64,000 nt of DNA. It comes from Opisthocomus hoazin (taxonomy: Eukaryota; Chordata; Aves; Opisthocomiformes; Opisthocomidae). The number at the start of each line of letters is the position of its first letter. Positions within the stretch are counted from its first letter, which is position 1. A program made the translations under genes and the position numbers. The DNA lies in NCBI RefSeq assembly GCF_030867145.1, contig NC_134419.1, forward strand, positions 5,545,501 to 5,609,500. Direction: 5' to 3'. A model generated the notes under the pieces. The model made no database searches and was not told the DNA's origin. It worked only from the letters and a program-made list of their open reading frames with translations. Shown in pieces: positions 13,901-28,100 of this stretch.

Positions 13901-14707
13901 ACACGACTCCTTGAGAAATGGTCCCAATTTAACTAATGCTAATTAAGACCATGGTCTCCTGCAGTAATGAGAATTTATTTAGCAAACAGTTTGCAGAATC
14001 AACCTGCGGTTTTACAGAAGTGAGGACTCTGACAGATCTCTCTTTTCTAAGTCAGTGACTTCTGGGAAAGCAATTGATCGTATAGACTGGGAATGTGCAA
14101 TTTTAACTCACAGACGCTGGATTAAAGGCGGTGTTTTATGTGCTTTAATCACTACCCAATGACAGTTGCTGCAACAGATAAGCTAACCTCTTTCTTCCTT
14201 TTTCCAGGTTGTGATGTGTGTTTCCATGCACCATTTCCTTTTTTCTTTCATTTCTTTCTAAACAACTCATGTCCTGTCAGGTTTGGATTTATTAGTTTTC
14301 TGCCAAATACTGTTCTCAGTCAGAAGAATATAATTTCAAAGACATGAAAGGTGATATCTCGTGGTAATTTTCTACAGAGGTTTGAATCCATGGTCTACAA
14401 TTGTCTCCCTAAGCCAGCATGGAAAGCACGCAGTGGTGAATGAACAAAGTGGAAGTCCATATAGCAGCCGGAAGATGCGGGTTTGGGGCCAATGTGTGGA
14501 ACATCTACAGATCTGCTTGTGGCTTCTGGTTCTGCTCCTGTGTGTGAAATTGGGGGGACTCGCCCCCTGTTCCTGGCTGTGGTCTGATGTTACTAATGCG
14601 AGAGTCCTGATTTGTAAGAGTACTTCTGTCGACTCTCATGATGAGGTCTTCCACAAGTTGGCCTTCTCATACTGATTTGCTTTTTGGGGTCAGCCCCATT
14701 AAAAGCC

Positions 14708-14728
14708 TTTTTTTTTTTTTTTTTTTTT
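14708..14728. repeat. T homopolymer (21 bp)
   Basis: Uninterrupted T run in intergenic DNA. It may be the poly(A) of a minus-strand retrocopy, but no recognisable body adjoins it. Confidence 0.95.
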
Positions 14729-16994
14729 AGTAAATACCTAGTGTAAAGCAGAGAGCTGGCATGGGGAAGGAAAAAGGATATTTGTTTCCTTGCTTTACTT
14801 GCTGTCTCAGAGTGTGGGGAAACTGAATTATACATTTCAGCAGGACATTGAGGAATATGGGGAGATACCCTGATACGATTTCCTGATTACCTGTAACATT
14901 GCCTGTCTCCTTCTAAAATTATCCTACTGGAGGCAGGAAATACCAGGTCTATTAGTGAAACGACTCTCCAGCTATTAGTTTTTAGAGCTTTAAATAGTCT
15001 TATCTCAATGGACGTGTTTGCCCTGGGGCTCATCTATCACCCCTAAAATGTTTTATCAGCACCTGAAAAATCTCAGTAAGAAGAATAGCCTCAATGGTTA
15101 CTCATTCAAGGGCCTTTCAGATACAGAATGCATTTTTTTAAAAAATATCTTTTAGGTTCAGATATTATTTGCTGGCTTCTCGCCCCCATTTCGTAGCTCC
15201 CACAGCACCACTGCTATAAATACACCTCACCAGCGAGGAAAGGAAATCACGATAGATTAAAAGAAAACCAGGTTAATGGGCAGTAAATCAGTGTCCATTC
15301 AGCCTCAGACATTTGTGAAAGTAAAGGATTATGAAGAATTCTTGCCAGGTACTAGCTGTGTGAAGACCTTTCGTGACATCTTTGTCTTCTTTAACAGATA
15401 GTTTTTAGAGGTCTAAGAAAAGCTCTCTGTGTCAGAAGCCAGTTGTGTTAGCGATACGTGGAAATTACAGTGCTGTAAGATGTTGCGGGTTTTGTGAATT
15501 TTGTACTATTTGACATATTCAGGTTATGAATGTCTTGTGTTTTCTTTAAAAAAATGCTATTTGTAGTTTGAAAATTAGTTTGTGTGTGTGTTATCTTGAG
15601 GTCTGATGGAGAGGAGATGGAGGCAAGCGATGGGGCATGGTGGGTTTTTCTTTCTTTGTCTACTCATTACTACAGCCCCTGTCTTACTGTCTTTGCAGGA
15701 CCTTAGAGCTTTCAGAGTAGGTGAACCTGTGCCCAGTTTGAACTGAGTCACTATAAGGCGTTCTTTGTAGAGAATCAAAAGCAAAAAAAGGAGAATTAAG
15801 CTCAACAAAGTGAGGTGTTTATGTCCAGGGACTTTCAGAGACCAGGCTCACCAGCAGAAAATAACTGTATTAGTAACAAAAACGGTGATGCAACAGAGTC
15901 TGTTGTAGTAAACATCTGAAAACATTCCTTAGGGTTTCTTACTTGTGATTTTTACCATGTTGGCCACTTGATGTTCTTCACCATTAAAATCAGTGGGCGA
16001 GCCTCCTCTTGCATTTGAATGAGCCAGTTGTGTTCTTCTGCAGAAGGAAATGTGTTCTGGAGTATGAAGCAGGGAATGAAAAGATTGTCCCAGAGAAGAA
16101 GAAAGAGAAACTCTTTTTTGAAAAGTGCATGAACAATACCATCAACAGCTGCTTGCTGACTCCAATCTGACCTTTGCCAGGGAGCGCCTTTCATCTCTGA
16201 TGTGTTTCACAGTCTTCCTTTGCACAGGAAACTGCTATTAAAAAAAAAAATCATCTTTGGTGAAACTGTACAGGTTTTATTTACAGGGAGCAAGGGGTCA
16301 CAGACTTACATTGGTGCTATGAACTCTGCAGAGGATGTGTTGTACTTGGAAACTCGGTGTTCATGATGGACACTTAGTGAGGCTTCATTTTCAACTGAGA
16401 TGAAACCTGTGTTCAATGACTTACAGCGTTGTTAGCACAAAGTGCTTTGGGACTTAAAAACAGCTCAGCACACAGCCACGGCTATTACAGTCGGCAACGA
16501 AGGAGGAACAAGACTGGGGAAAGAGGACACAGGCAGTGTTACGAGGCGACATTCCCAATGATCCGTGGACCTGCTAAGCCCCCAACTGCAAGTAAGCAGA
16601 AAACGAGCTATGGTTGTCGTCATAAATTTTATGTTAGACCTACCTCTAATTAAACCAGATGATAAATTATGTAGAAAACCTGATTCTGATTTTCAGTTCT
16701 CTCTGAAATGTATGTTGACATGTAGGAAATTCTGTCTCTTGGGTCCCTGCTGCTCTTTCAACCTAACTTCTTTCTGATAAATTCAGGAGCAAGCGTGGTC
16801 GCCACTAAGATGTATGTGGTGAGAGGCAGCGACACAGGAGCAAGCAGCTTTGAGATCTTCACACACCAGGATCACTGTCATGGTGTGCAGTTAAATCTAG
16901 AGGGTGCTCTGTGCTTATAATCTTAGCTTCCCTTCTGCTGCTGTGGAAATGCTGGATGTGTACTGCACTGCCCAGCCAGGAAAGGTCCCATGTA

Positions 16995-17340
16995 TCACAG
17001 AATCGCAGCATGGTCGGGGTTGGAAGGGACCTCTGTGGGTCATCCAGTCCAACCTCCCTGCCGAACCAGGGTCACCTACAGCAGGCTGCACAGGACCTCG
17101 TCCAGGCAAGTCTTGAATATCTCCAGAGAGGGAGACTCCACAACCAAGAGTTTGGCCCCATCCTCTTGACACCCATCCTTCAGATATTTATCGGCATTTA
17201 TAAGGTCCCCTCTCAGCCTTCTCTTCTCCAGGCTGAACAAGCCCAGCTCCCTCAGCCTTTCCTCATAGGAGAGATGCTCCAGTCCCCTCATCATCGTCAT
17301 AGCCCTCCGCTGGACTCTCTCCAGTAGTTCCTCATGGAGG
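16995..17340 (-). mobile_element. CR1 LINE 3' fragment with internal deletion
   Basis: Starts TCACAGAATC and continues as the reverse complement of a CR1 3' end (GTCACCTACAGCAGGCTGCA, then the block around GATGCTCCAGTCCCCTCATC). Compared with the copies at 30097 and 38740, about 130 bp is missing between the CTCCACAACC block and the block around GGCCCCATCCTC. It belongs to the same subfamily as those copies, probably CR1-J-like. Confidence 0.92.
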
Positions 17341-19046
17341 ACTTTCTTGGAGTACCTCCTCATGGAGCTACTGGATGAGTAGCTACCGTATGGAGAGGTC
17401 TTTCCTGTAAATGGTGGGGTTTTTTTGTCATGCACAAATGATTAACAGCTAGATCAATTGTGTCAGAGGTTGAGCAAGCTGTATTGCGTAGGCACATCAT
17501 GGGTTTAGTCTGGGGCAAAGTCATTTGAAACAAAAAAAAAAGCAAAAAAAGGCAAACAGCTTTGCGCAGCCTAAGCCAGCTTTCCTGACAGTTTGGCCTC
17601 CATGTCTAGAGATGAAAGGGCAGTTCATCACTGACTGACTGTTCAGTAACTTTGGGTTAAAGAACTGGCTGCCTGAAACACAGTTGTTTTATTCGCAGCA
17701 GATTCCTACAAGGAATCAGTTAATGTGCTTCTCTGTGTTAAATTGTTATCATCAAGCTGCCAAACTAGAAAGATGGCAGCAGCCAGGAGCTTATTTTGCG
17801 GAGACATGGCTCCACGGTCAGAATACTGTTGTTGGACACATGAAGCGGGGTAGCGTTTGGCCACGTAATGACGCTGAGGCTGTCAGGTTTGTTTTGTATT
17901 ACTGAATAGAATTAATTTTATATCTAGGATCCATCATTCCCATGATGGGCAAATTAAAATGTATTTATTCGTTGTATCATTGAAGCACTCAGATTCAGCC
18001 CAGGGTGAGAAGCTACGCTGTTAAAAGTCATCGTTGCACACAGTGCAACTATTCAAAAGAAACTCTGCTTGTCCAGCAAGAGAAAGGGTGGAAAAACACA
18101 GTAATATTCATCATTTTGTACAGGGAAACACAAATTCAGGGAACTTTTCTCCCTCTGAGATGCTCATGGTAGGTTAAGACTAGTTAGGAAGATGAAGGGA
18201 AAGACTGCTGTGTCTCAGGAACCAAGAAGAACCATGCCTGAAGTGAGAAGCGGCGGGACGTGAAGGCTGCTGCAACAGGCAACCGAAGAAAAATCCTGCA
18301 GGGTTTTGAAGATCCTGATCCGCCTTTGAAAGCCCAGCTGAGCTGATGGGAATCAGCCCTTGGTAAGTTCTCTGCCCCTGTTAGGACCAGTTAAGAGCAA
18401 GAATGACTCAGCGTGGTAGGTAGACAACACTGAGACGTTTAATTGAGACCTGACAGGTCTTGTTTCTGTGGGCTCGAGTGTTTGGGTGTGTGGAGCAGAG
18501 GAGCTCTGTGGAAGGGCCCAGCCAGGGCTGGGACTCTGGGCTTGCACTGCAGCACAAGCCCGAGCCCAGGCTGCAGAGAGCAGCAGCAAAGGGTGCTCAT
18601 GGGGACGAAGGTTTTCCCTCGGCCATGAGAATGACCGCTTGTGCTTCGTGCCTGGCCTTCCTCTGGAAGAGAGACGTGAAAAGCAGAAATAAATAAATGA
18701 TTTTGCAGTCTACTCTATTCCTAGAAAGCCGACTTCAGTTTACTTCTCGCTTCCCTCTTGCCAAGACTGGAGCATGTTTCAGTTGTTGAAATACTCCTTT
18801 TTCCCCGTGCCTTGAAAGGAGCGTTACAAATGAAAGCGTAAATTGCTTCTGGACAGAGCTCTGCTTCCTCCCTGCTCGCCTCCAGAAAGCCGTGTGCTCA
18901 CAAACGCAACATTTACCTTGTGAAGCTGCCAGGTGCTGGGTCAGCTGCTGTTTACAGCATGGAAAAACAACCCGGTAATTTATCTTTTTCTCCTTGAACC
19001 ATTTTCAACCCCCCCCCCCCCCCCGGCAGACGGAAAGGGGGCGGTG
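17341..19046. other. Sequence immediately upstream of C8B coding start
   Basis: Holds the presumed C8B promoter and 5' UTR, but no TATA box or transcription start could be placed with confidence. A 16-C run sits just before the start codon. Frames around 18353-18696 are GC-rich and overlap on both strands, and resemble no protein I know. Confidence 0.4.
19009..19024. repeat. C homopolymer (16 bp) just upstream of C8B start codon
   Basis: Sixteen consecutive C residues end 22 bp before the C8B ATG at 19047. On the opposite strand this is a G16 run. If transcribed it lies in the 5' UTR. Confidence 0.95.
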
Positions 19047-19171
19047 ATGGTTTCGAATCGCCGATGGTACCTTGGAGCGATGGGCACGGCACGCGCCGCG
19101 TTTGCTCCCCACCCCGGCAGACTGGTGCTGCTTTACGCCGTCCTCGGCGTCCTCACCGTTCGTTGCTTTGG
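19047..19171 (+). CDS. C8B: C8B coding exon 1 (signal peptide)
   Basis: 125 nt, ends in phase 2 at donor GTAAGT. Encodes a basic N-terminus and a hydrophobic core typical of a signal peptide. Both ATGs (19047 and 19080) have G at -3 and +4, so the exact start is uncertain by 11 codons. Confidence 0.88.
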
Positions 19172-22100
19172 GTAAGTGAGCGCTTCCGAAGCCGTGTCGT
19201 GGGGTGACACGACAGAGAGTGAAAATCAGTACGGACTTGCTGCTTCCACGTCGTGTGGCACAGAAGTGCCCTTCTGAGCGATTTCTGTATTGCTAATGAA
19301 TAGCGAAAGCGTTTTCAAGTTAACGTCGTGCAACGTGTCTGCCTTCAGTAAAGTAACCTTGTTTGTTTGGTAAATCTGAGCTGACAACAACCCACGGTCG
19401 TGTTGTAACGTGGAATTCTGTTTGCAACGAGCAGCCCCTGGCCCCTGCTAGCTGCCCGACAGTGTGCTGGAGAGACGGGGATTTGTTTTCTTGGAGTATC
19501 TGAATGGCAAGGATCTGGCTGATCATTGTTTCTTTCTCTGCTAGCCTAATAGATTGTGCTCTTTCAGAGGGCTGCAGTCAATCAGCGACTGTAATCTTTC
19601 CAAGCTAACGATATTTTTCCACTGTCCTCGGAACTTTGAGCTCTGATTTCATGCCTCAGTGAGCTGATGAGTTTTTGTAATTCCCTTATTCCATACGATT
19701 TTTAATATGCAGCAGTGGGAGCCCCTTGCCAGGCACTGAATCATACTTAAAACTTCAGCTGTAGCCATTCCTTGTCTTGGTGGAGGACTTGGGAACACTA
19801 CCGTGGTGGTTTGCTTGTCAGGGTGGGTATGAAAAGGAACTAATTGTCAGTGTTCCACTACAGCTTCCCACTCAGATTAGATGCCATGAGGAAGCATTTG
19901 TCTGGGACGAGGATTTAATCAGAAGTACTGAATCCACCAAGAGAGCAGGCAGCATTTTAGCTGTGGCATCATGGAAACCTTGGAGACAGTTGCCACGGGA
20001 GAGGGCAAGAGAGGAGCTGGGGTGAAGAGTAAAGGCTCACACTTGGGGTTCAGGTTCATCACAGGCATGAAAGGGATTAATGGGTTAATGACTCTCTATT
20101 GCGAACGTAGAATAGAGTCTAAGACTAATGGTTTTGGCCAGCCTGATTAAAAATAGCCTGCTTGGCAAAGGGAGGCACTTAAGCCTGGTTTTCAAAAATG
20201 CGGGGTGTATGCCCGCCCTTAGCATTGCAACTGGTGTTTGTCGTGGAGGTGTTGGCCTTGGAGCTGTTTGTCGTGCACGGCAGTGAGGTACCAAAGCGCT
20301 GCCCATACTGCAAGCAGCAGGGAGTGGTGGGACAAGGGCAGGAACTGATGGGGCGGCTTTACTGCTGGCCCCTTGGCCAGGTTATTTGGTAGGGCTTGCA
20401 CAGCTGGAGATGAAGCCCAGGTTGGTGGGACATGGGTGGAGTTTCCCGTGCTGGCTAGCTGGAGCATGTGTCCTGCAGTCACCCCTCCTGAGTGCTCTGC
20501 AGACTTACTCTCGTGGTGGTGGTGTAGAAGACTGGGTCTGCTCTTGGGGTTTGAAGATTGAATCAGGTTTCATACAGAATCAATGCCAGTATGAAATGAC
20601 TACCGAAATCTAGAGGTTGCGTGGAAGATTTGATGAGGTCTAACAAGCATTTTAGTTCTTTTTGCTGTATAGTTTTGCACGGTTATAGGCCAAGTTGCTC
20701 TGTCCTCGCAGCTCGGTGGTTTCACACCCTGAAGCTCTCATGTTGTTGAATGCAGTGGTGAAAAGGAATCTCTTAACCTGAGCAGCACGAGGAAGAGCGT
20801 GGCTGGCAGCAGGCGTGCCCGGTCCGTGAGCAGCCTGCCACAGCCCCGCGACTGCGTGCTCTCCGCCTGGTCCTCGTGGAGCAACTGTGATCCCTGTCAG
20901 AAGAAAAGGGTGAGTGTTCATGGTCTAGGCATGAAGTCTGAGAAGCTGGGGGGCAGGACCTCCTCCAAGCCGTGTATTTTTGGTCTATGGAGTTGGGCAA
21001 AGAGTGGGGAGCTGCTGAGGAAGGCCCTGTACAGGTGAGACTGCCGGCTTTTGCTTTCAGGTGGCTTTTAGCGCTTCTAACTCTTCACCCCCAATAACTC
21101 CAGTGGTTTCCAGGTTGCCTCGCTGTCCTGAGAAGGTATAAGCCCAGACTTGGTGAAAACACAGGTGGGAAGCCCAGGTTTTGCAAGGACTTCCGCTACA
21201 ACACAGTCCTCCTCTTCTGGTGTCGGTGCGAGGCACCATCCCCACTAATGGTCCCCAGTGGGACCTGGAGACACTTGATGCCTCTCAGGATTAAGATGGC
21301 TTTTCTTGTCTGCCAGTGAGCAATTTCTACCCAAGAAGCCCCATCAAATGAAAATAATGATCCCACTAGCGTGAAGACCAAAATCCCTGTTGCTAGAGGG
21401 ACCTCTGCTAATGAGTTGGAGAAGCCGTTCCCAGGCTTAAGCGGGAATCGCCAGTGATGGGAGTTGGGAAGAGTGAAGCTTCGTATCAAAGAGTTAATCT
21501 TAAAAGCTGGAAAGAAAAGCAGGGCTAACATATTGGACAGAGTAATTGACTGCTTCACAGCAGTGTTGTGGGCGGAAAATAATCCCTAATGATACAGAGG
21601 GCCAAGTAAATACACTGACAGAAAATAACAAGGGATGTCGTTACCAGCGCTAATTGAAAGAGAGGAGATGTAACTGAATCCTTCCTTACTGGTGCAAATG
21701 CCCGCACTACCCTGTCAGGCTCATTTAAACAAACTGTCAAAGAAAAGCAAACTTTCCTTCATCCCTTCCAATCCTCAGTCCTTCCTTAGTAAAATTAAAA
21801 CTGTCGCAGATCTGAAACCTTTGAGATGAGATGCGTTGCCGGCATCACACTTCTTTGCCGACACTTTTTTTTTTTTTAATATGACAGTACTCTTAGATCA
21901 GATCTCCGTGACACGAAGGTTTTTTTTTGACTAGGCAAGTGTGAAATTCACAATTTCTGTCCACTGGAGTCAATATTTTTTATTTCATCACAGTACCGAT
22001 TTGCCCGCCTGGAACAGCCTTCTCAGTTCAATGGAGATCCGTGCGATTACTCCGACAAAGAAACTGAAGACTGTGTTACAAATACCCTGTGCAGGAATAA

Positions 22101-25100
22101 AGTTAGATGCGACGGGTTTGTGTGCGCAGTTACAGGTAAGGACTGGGGGAGTGGGAAGCGGTGGTGCTCAGGCATCTCTAACATCACTGAACTTTCTGCT
22201 TCTACAACACTTTACTGGGCCAGAGAGATGCCAGGAGCCGACCCGTCTCCGTCCATGCTTGTGTTTGCATCAGTGGTTTTAAGTGAGTCTGTTGCTAGCA
22301 TCTCTCAGTCTAAAGTGAGTTTTTAAAATCTCCAAATAGGAAATTAAAACCCAGTTATGTCAGTAAAATCTCTAGCACAAGTGGATCTGACAGCAACAGG
22401 AGAACGTGCACTGGGCATCCTTGACACGTGCCCAAGAGCTCAGCAGGTTGTGATGGTGGTGGTCCTCACGGCATTTCCCTCCGTCCGTATCAACGACTAA
22501 TTAGTCGGGAATGCTGTAAGCAGTGCGGGGAAGCAAGGCAGCAGTTAGCTGTATCCAAAATTTGATCAGCCTCTGCTTTGCATCTGCACCCGGGCAGCGG
22601 AGAGGAGAGAGTGCAGGGAGCAGCGCGCTGGGGCAGGGGGGAGCTAAGCACGGCAGATGGGGCAGAGGAATGGACCTTCGCTCTCTGACCCCCAGGCTAG
22701 TGTTTTGGTGAGACTGAAAAAAAGAATTCCATAATTACGGACATGGGAAGGGGAGGAAATAATAACACCACATACAAGGTCTGCTGGGCAGTCTCCAGCA
22801 TGTTTGTTTTCGCAAAACTAAAACAATTTAACAACAGAAAAACTCTATCCCTTTTTATACTTTTAATTAGGGATTTCTTTTTTTTTCTAGGTTGAACAAG
22901 GAACTTTAAGATTTTGGAAGTTTTGAGCAAAATTGAGCAGATGGAGTTTGGTGATTACAAATCTGAGGTTTTCCATGCATATAGAGAGGAGATATTCTCC
23001 AGCTAGGTTTGAACCATACACTACAGGAGTCTTTTATTTTTTTTCTAGACTCTGAGTCAGGGACTGTGATTTTGCAGTGCTACCAGTAAGCATGATAATA
23101 GATTGTTTTACAAGTAATTTTCACCTTCCATCCTAGGGAGATGCATTACACGGAGGCTGCTTTGTAATGGGGATGATGACTGTGGGGACCAGTCAGATGA
23201 AAAAAACTGCAAAAAAGTGTTCAAAAAATGTGACCAGAAGATGGAGCAATACTGGGGAATAGAGAATCTGGCAAAGGGGTAAGTCAGTGACCTTCATGAG
23301 ATGTTTCCTTACTTAAGGATAAGAGTGATCTTGTGGCTTCAGACATATCTATTGAATGGAGAAAAGCTGTAGCAATTGCTGTGTCCAGGAGTTGGGATCC
23401 AACCGCTTTTGGGGTCCTGGTCCAAAGCCCAGTAGGAAAATCCTTGTTGACCCCGTGAGTCTTTCAGAGAGAGATGAGTTGAGTAGAAGTCCCAGATGTA
23501 CCCAGGAGTACTTGTGCACCCTGCAGAGATCGTCAGCTCAGCTTGCAAATATGTACAGCGAGAGCCTGTGTGAGCTCTTTTGTGTTGCCAGAACCTGGTG
23601 AGGGAAGAGGGCAATGTCAACACCAAGCATTTCTCTAATATCTACAGGTACTTGCCCTTAAATTAATCAGCGGGAGAGTTTTGATAATCCAATTATTTTG
23701 CACAGATGTAAGTAAAGTTACTTTGGCCAAATTCAGCCTGCGGGGAGCAGGAACGTCCTAGCCTTTAAGAGCTGAGCGACTACTTCAAACTGTGCTTTTG
23801 AAATAAAAACAACGGAGGATTTGTTAAAATCTGAGCGTACAGTTACAACACTCTGTACAGCGTGTCTTAAATCAGCATCTTGGATTGCATAAAATCTGAA
23901 CCTGACTATGGATTTGTATTTTTGCACAGTGTATTGGTTTTGAGGGAAGGTCAAAATTTCTCGGATTCCTTCCACAACAGTGAGAGACGGTGGAATTTGT
24001 GTCCATTGTGTGAGTGGGGTAGAATTAACCTGCATGTTACCAAGCCCTAACTTTTTTGGGATTCAAATCCATGTCTGAATTGATCCAGTTTTTACTGGTT
24101 AAGACTATGGCAAATTTCTATAAGATCGGACTGTGGGAAAAGAGTCTTTTCTCATTCTACAGGGAAAAAAAATGCATTTTACATAAAAAAGGGAAAAGAA
24201 AAAAATCATATTGTGAGGAAAAAATTATAATTTCTGCCTATTTCTCTGGAGATATGGCTGCTGCACATGTCATTGCTAATACTTTGTACTTCTGAGTTTA
24301 ATCAAAATTTAAAATAATGTTGGGCAATTATAGGAACACGCTTCTCATCTCTTTGAAGCTACAATTGCTCAGTAATTTGCTTTTAGTGGACTTCCCTTCT
24401 TTTCAGATTGTTCTAAAATTAGAGTTAATATTTTACAGCTTCAGAGTCATTATCACGCAAGTCTCTCTCCCCGAAATGAGGAGAGGCAGGTCTAACAGAG
24501 GCCTGGAACGCTAATAGGGACATGACATGGACTGTTAGCAATTTATCTTTTTTTTTTGGTGAAGTTTCCTCTAATGACTCTTTTTACTACTTGGGTATGA
24601 GTTTGCGGAGGTGAGTGCTCAGGTGTGTGCCATGAGGGTGGCATGAAGGTGTCTTGACAGTGAGCAACAGAAGGGTTTTTACTGCAGCAGATCCCACCAG
24701 CAGCAATAGGAAAAGAAAATGAGCCTGGTTTAATCACCCCATCTAAAAATGCTGCAGTGCTACATCTCAGAGCAGACAGGTGAAGATTACGGTTCATCAC
24801 CCACTGAAGTCAAAGGAAACTTCTCAATAGCTTCAAGGATTAGTTGAACAATTGCTTGAGTACCTAGATCGTGTTCCCTGACAATTTTCACTCTTATCTA
24901 CTGACCTCTGGTTGATTCTTGACCAACCCAGCAAAGATTATGACTGATAAACCAGAACAAAGAACTGGGAATTAAAAATTAGTCTGGACTGATGATACAG
25001 GTTAGCAAACCAGTCTTTGGAGATCGTGCTGGGTGTTGCTGCACTGCCGTGGGCATCTGGAGATGCTTGGGGTGGGCAGCCTGGTGGGATGGGGGTTTGG

Positions 25101-28100
25101 CTGGTCCAGTTTGTTCTGCTTTTCCTAGACAGTTCAAGTAAAGGCCACAGAAGTTGTCATGGTGTCATTCATAGCTGCGTGGTGAAAATTGCCCTTCTGT
25201 AATTAATATATTCATTGCAGTGTCAAAATTTGATTGTCTTTTCCTTTCTTGTTAGTCAGGTTTTCTGGAGCAAATGGGTTGATCAGACAGTAAAAGATGC
25301 AAAACTTTCCTTTGGGGTTTCAAAACTAAGAAGCTCTCAAAGACAAATCAAAGAGCCCTCAGCCAGACAAAAAGTCTTCTGCCTTTCTCAGCCAAGTCAT
25401 TTGATGTTTACCTCTAAACTGATGACAATATTTTGCTGTTATGCTTCATGTACAGGTTAAATATCTTCACAAACAACTTGGAAGGATTAATTCTTGATCA
25501 CAGGTACTATGCTGGGGGATGTTCTCCCCATTATATTGTGGACACGAGATTCAGAAAGCCATACAATGTAGAAAGCTATATGCCAGAGGTATGTGTCAGA
25601 TTCGTCTACAACTAAACATACATGCATACATTCTAATGAATTTACTGTGTAATACCGGTAAAGCTTCATTACTGAATCGTTTTATGAAGAATTATAGAAC
25701 TCATGAAATCAAACGGGGTGAGACTTAATTTAGCCCTATTTCTAGAACATCATCATACCCCATGCACTGGCTGAACTTGGACAAGTACCCTCATCATTTC
25801 CATGTGTACTGGAATAGATGACAGTCTTCCATTGGACCTTGTCATTGCAAAAACCGAGCGTAACCTTCCTGGTGCCATCTGTACAAGAGGGCCCTGCAGC
25901 CACCCCGTGGGCTCGGGGAGGTTGGTTTTGGGCAGAGTTGTAGAGTGCCTTGAGAGCCAGACTCGGAAAGCTGTCCTTGAGCAACAGCCTGGGATGTCAC
26001 AGCACACCGTGTGCTCTGTGTGGAAGCTCATCGCTGTGCTGCATCACAGCTACATTTCAAATGTTGTGTATTTGACCTTAAAGCTCTTGATGACATAGCA
26101 TGGTATTTTTGAGTGTTGCGCATTAGGAAGCCTTTTCCTCTTAGAATTCATACTTTCATTGATGCCTGTGTTTAAGATTTCACCTTTTTTGCGTAATGTT
26201 GACATGTGAAGTAAAAGCCTAAGGTCCTTGCAGTGTGGGGGAGATGGTAGCTTTCCTGCTGCTATAAATCGAGTATTCTTGAAGTACCAGTGTTAATAAT
26301 AATAGTGCTTTGCAGTTATACAAAGCTTTTCATCTTCAAAGTGCAAGCATTAATTTACAAGTATCTTTGTATCCGTATTCCTTCCCATGCTTCAGGTATA
26401 CAGTCGCTATGCAGGAAATTAAACGTGTTGGTTTTGCTTTCTGTTTAGACCAAAGGCAAATATGAATTTACAATGACTGAATATGACTCCTACTCAAATT
26501 ATGAAAGCAGTGTCCTGAAGGCAAAAGCTTCACAGTCTAGCTTCAGCTTTGGTATAAAAATACCAGGAGTGTTTGAACTTGGTTACAATTCCAACGACAA
26601 CAGGTTCAAGAAGTTCATTCAAAGGATGAAGAGATTTTCTTCAACTGTAAGCACTGCTCCCCTGAATTCTCTGCTAACACGTTACATGTATGTGTGTGTG
26701 TATCAGTTTGATCCCCATCATCAGCCATGGTCAGCAGCCATGCCTAGGATAAACGAAATCTTTCCTCCTGATTGGATTTTGCAGTTTGCATTGGTCAGGT
26801 GTATACTAAGGCCACAACGCCTTCGTTTGTTCGTGCAGCACCCCCGAACTTTTCTATTTACCTGTTGGCCAGAAACCAGACTGCCCAGCCTCCAAAATCA
26901 GCCACAGTTGAGTGCACTCTGTCCAGTGTCCTGCTGGGTGTCCGCATCTGGATTTTTGTAGTGAAGTCATTGAAAAAAAATGAAGCTAAGAAGCAGGTCC
27001 AAATGGTCTCCCCTCCATAGGGTGAACTTTCTATTCGGAGATGTAGCAGTGACACTCCTGACAGGGTCTCCGTGCTGCACCCCAGCCACGGGCTGCTGTG
27101 CGCCTCGCCCTGCCAGCCATTCGAAAGCTCTGACCAGCGATGCCAGAGCAGCCTGGCAGGGGGGAGGCAAGTGGGTGCGACCAACACAGTGACCCCACCA
27201 AGGGAATCTGCACAGGTAAAATTGGGATTTAGGTAAGGAACCCAGGAGCAGAGTTCCCTCTGCCCTTACGGGTGAGTTACAGTGACTGACAGAGAAATCT
27301 GGGGTGACAGAAGGGCAAATAGGATTTTCTGCAGGTCCAGAAAGTTGTGGGGTGTCCAGCCCATCTGCAACACGGACAGCTGTTGTCTGTGTGATTCCTG
27401 CAGAATATCATCTCACATGGGAAGGGCCATCCCTCTTCTAGGTGAGTTCAGCGAGGCAGGAGCTGTCACTTCAGTAAATGATAACGCAGACAGCGAAGCC
27501 GAGCTGTTCAACTGTAGGACAGCCTTGACAATAACCTGGAATGAAAACTGCTAGCGGGCCTTCCGTGGGTTTAATTGTAGACTGACACGTGCCATTTTAC
27601 TTCGGCTGATGTGATCTGTCTGCCGAGTGCATCGTTCACCAGATCAGGACACAGACGCCACAAAATACCGATGGCACAGTCACTGCCAGTCTCGTCTGTG
27701 GAGGTTTGGTCACAGCTGTGATCCAATGCACACTTTAAGCTGGCTGAAGCTTCTTTAATGTGTAACTCCTAGGACTGCTTCATAAGATTCAGTCTGAGGT
27801 AGTGTGCACCATCGTTTGATTTCTTTTTTCCATCTGTTAGTGCTGTAAACAAACCTAGCTCCCGTCAATGATTTGACAGCATCACTGATCTACGTCTCTC
27901 CCCTCAGTATAAAGTGCACTCAGGAATGGCCCAGTGTTCCTTGTTGCTATTAAACTTGCATTTGCTTCCTGCAGAGAGGCATTTCCCATGACAAGATCAG
28001 AGGTATATGAGAAGCATTTGTAGTAGATATCCATAAAGAAACCCAATACTAAGTCTTGATTTTATTATTTAAGCTGTGGAGTTCTATACTGAACCCCCCC

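Larger units (their letters stand above)
4142..16994. other. Long intergenic region upstream of C8B
   Basis: About 12.9 kb without a gene I can support. It contains homopolymer and purine tracts (listed separately) and AT-rich stretches with several AATAAA hexamers (for example 9393-9398 and near 12249 and 12455). The part from about 9.7 to 12.5 kb looks 3'-UTR-like in composition, so it could be the tail of a neighbouring transcript such as DAB1, but no coding exon anchors that idea. A possible 15-codon terminal exon at 9155-9199 is described as a finding. Confidence 0.4.
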
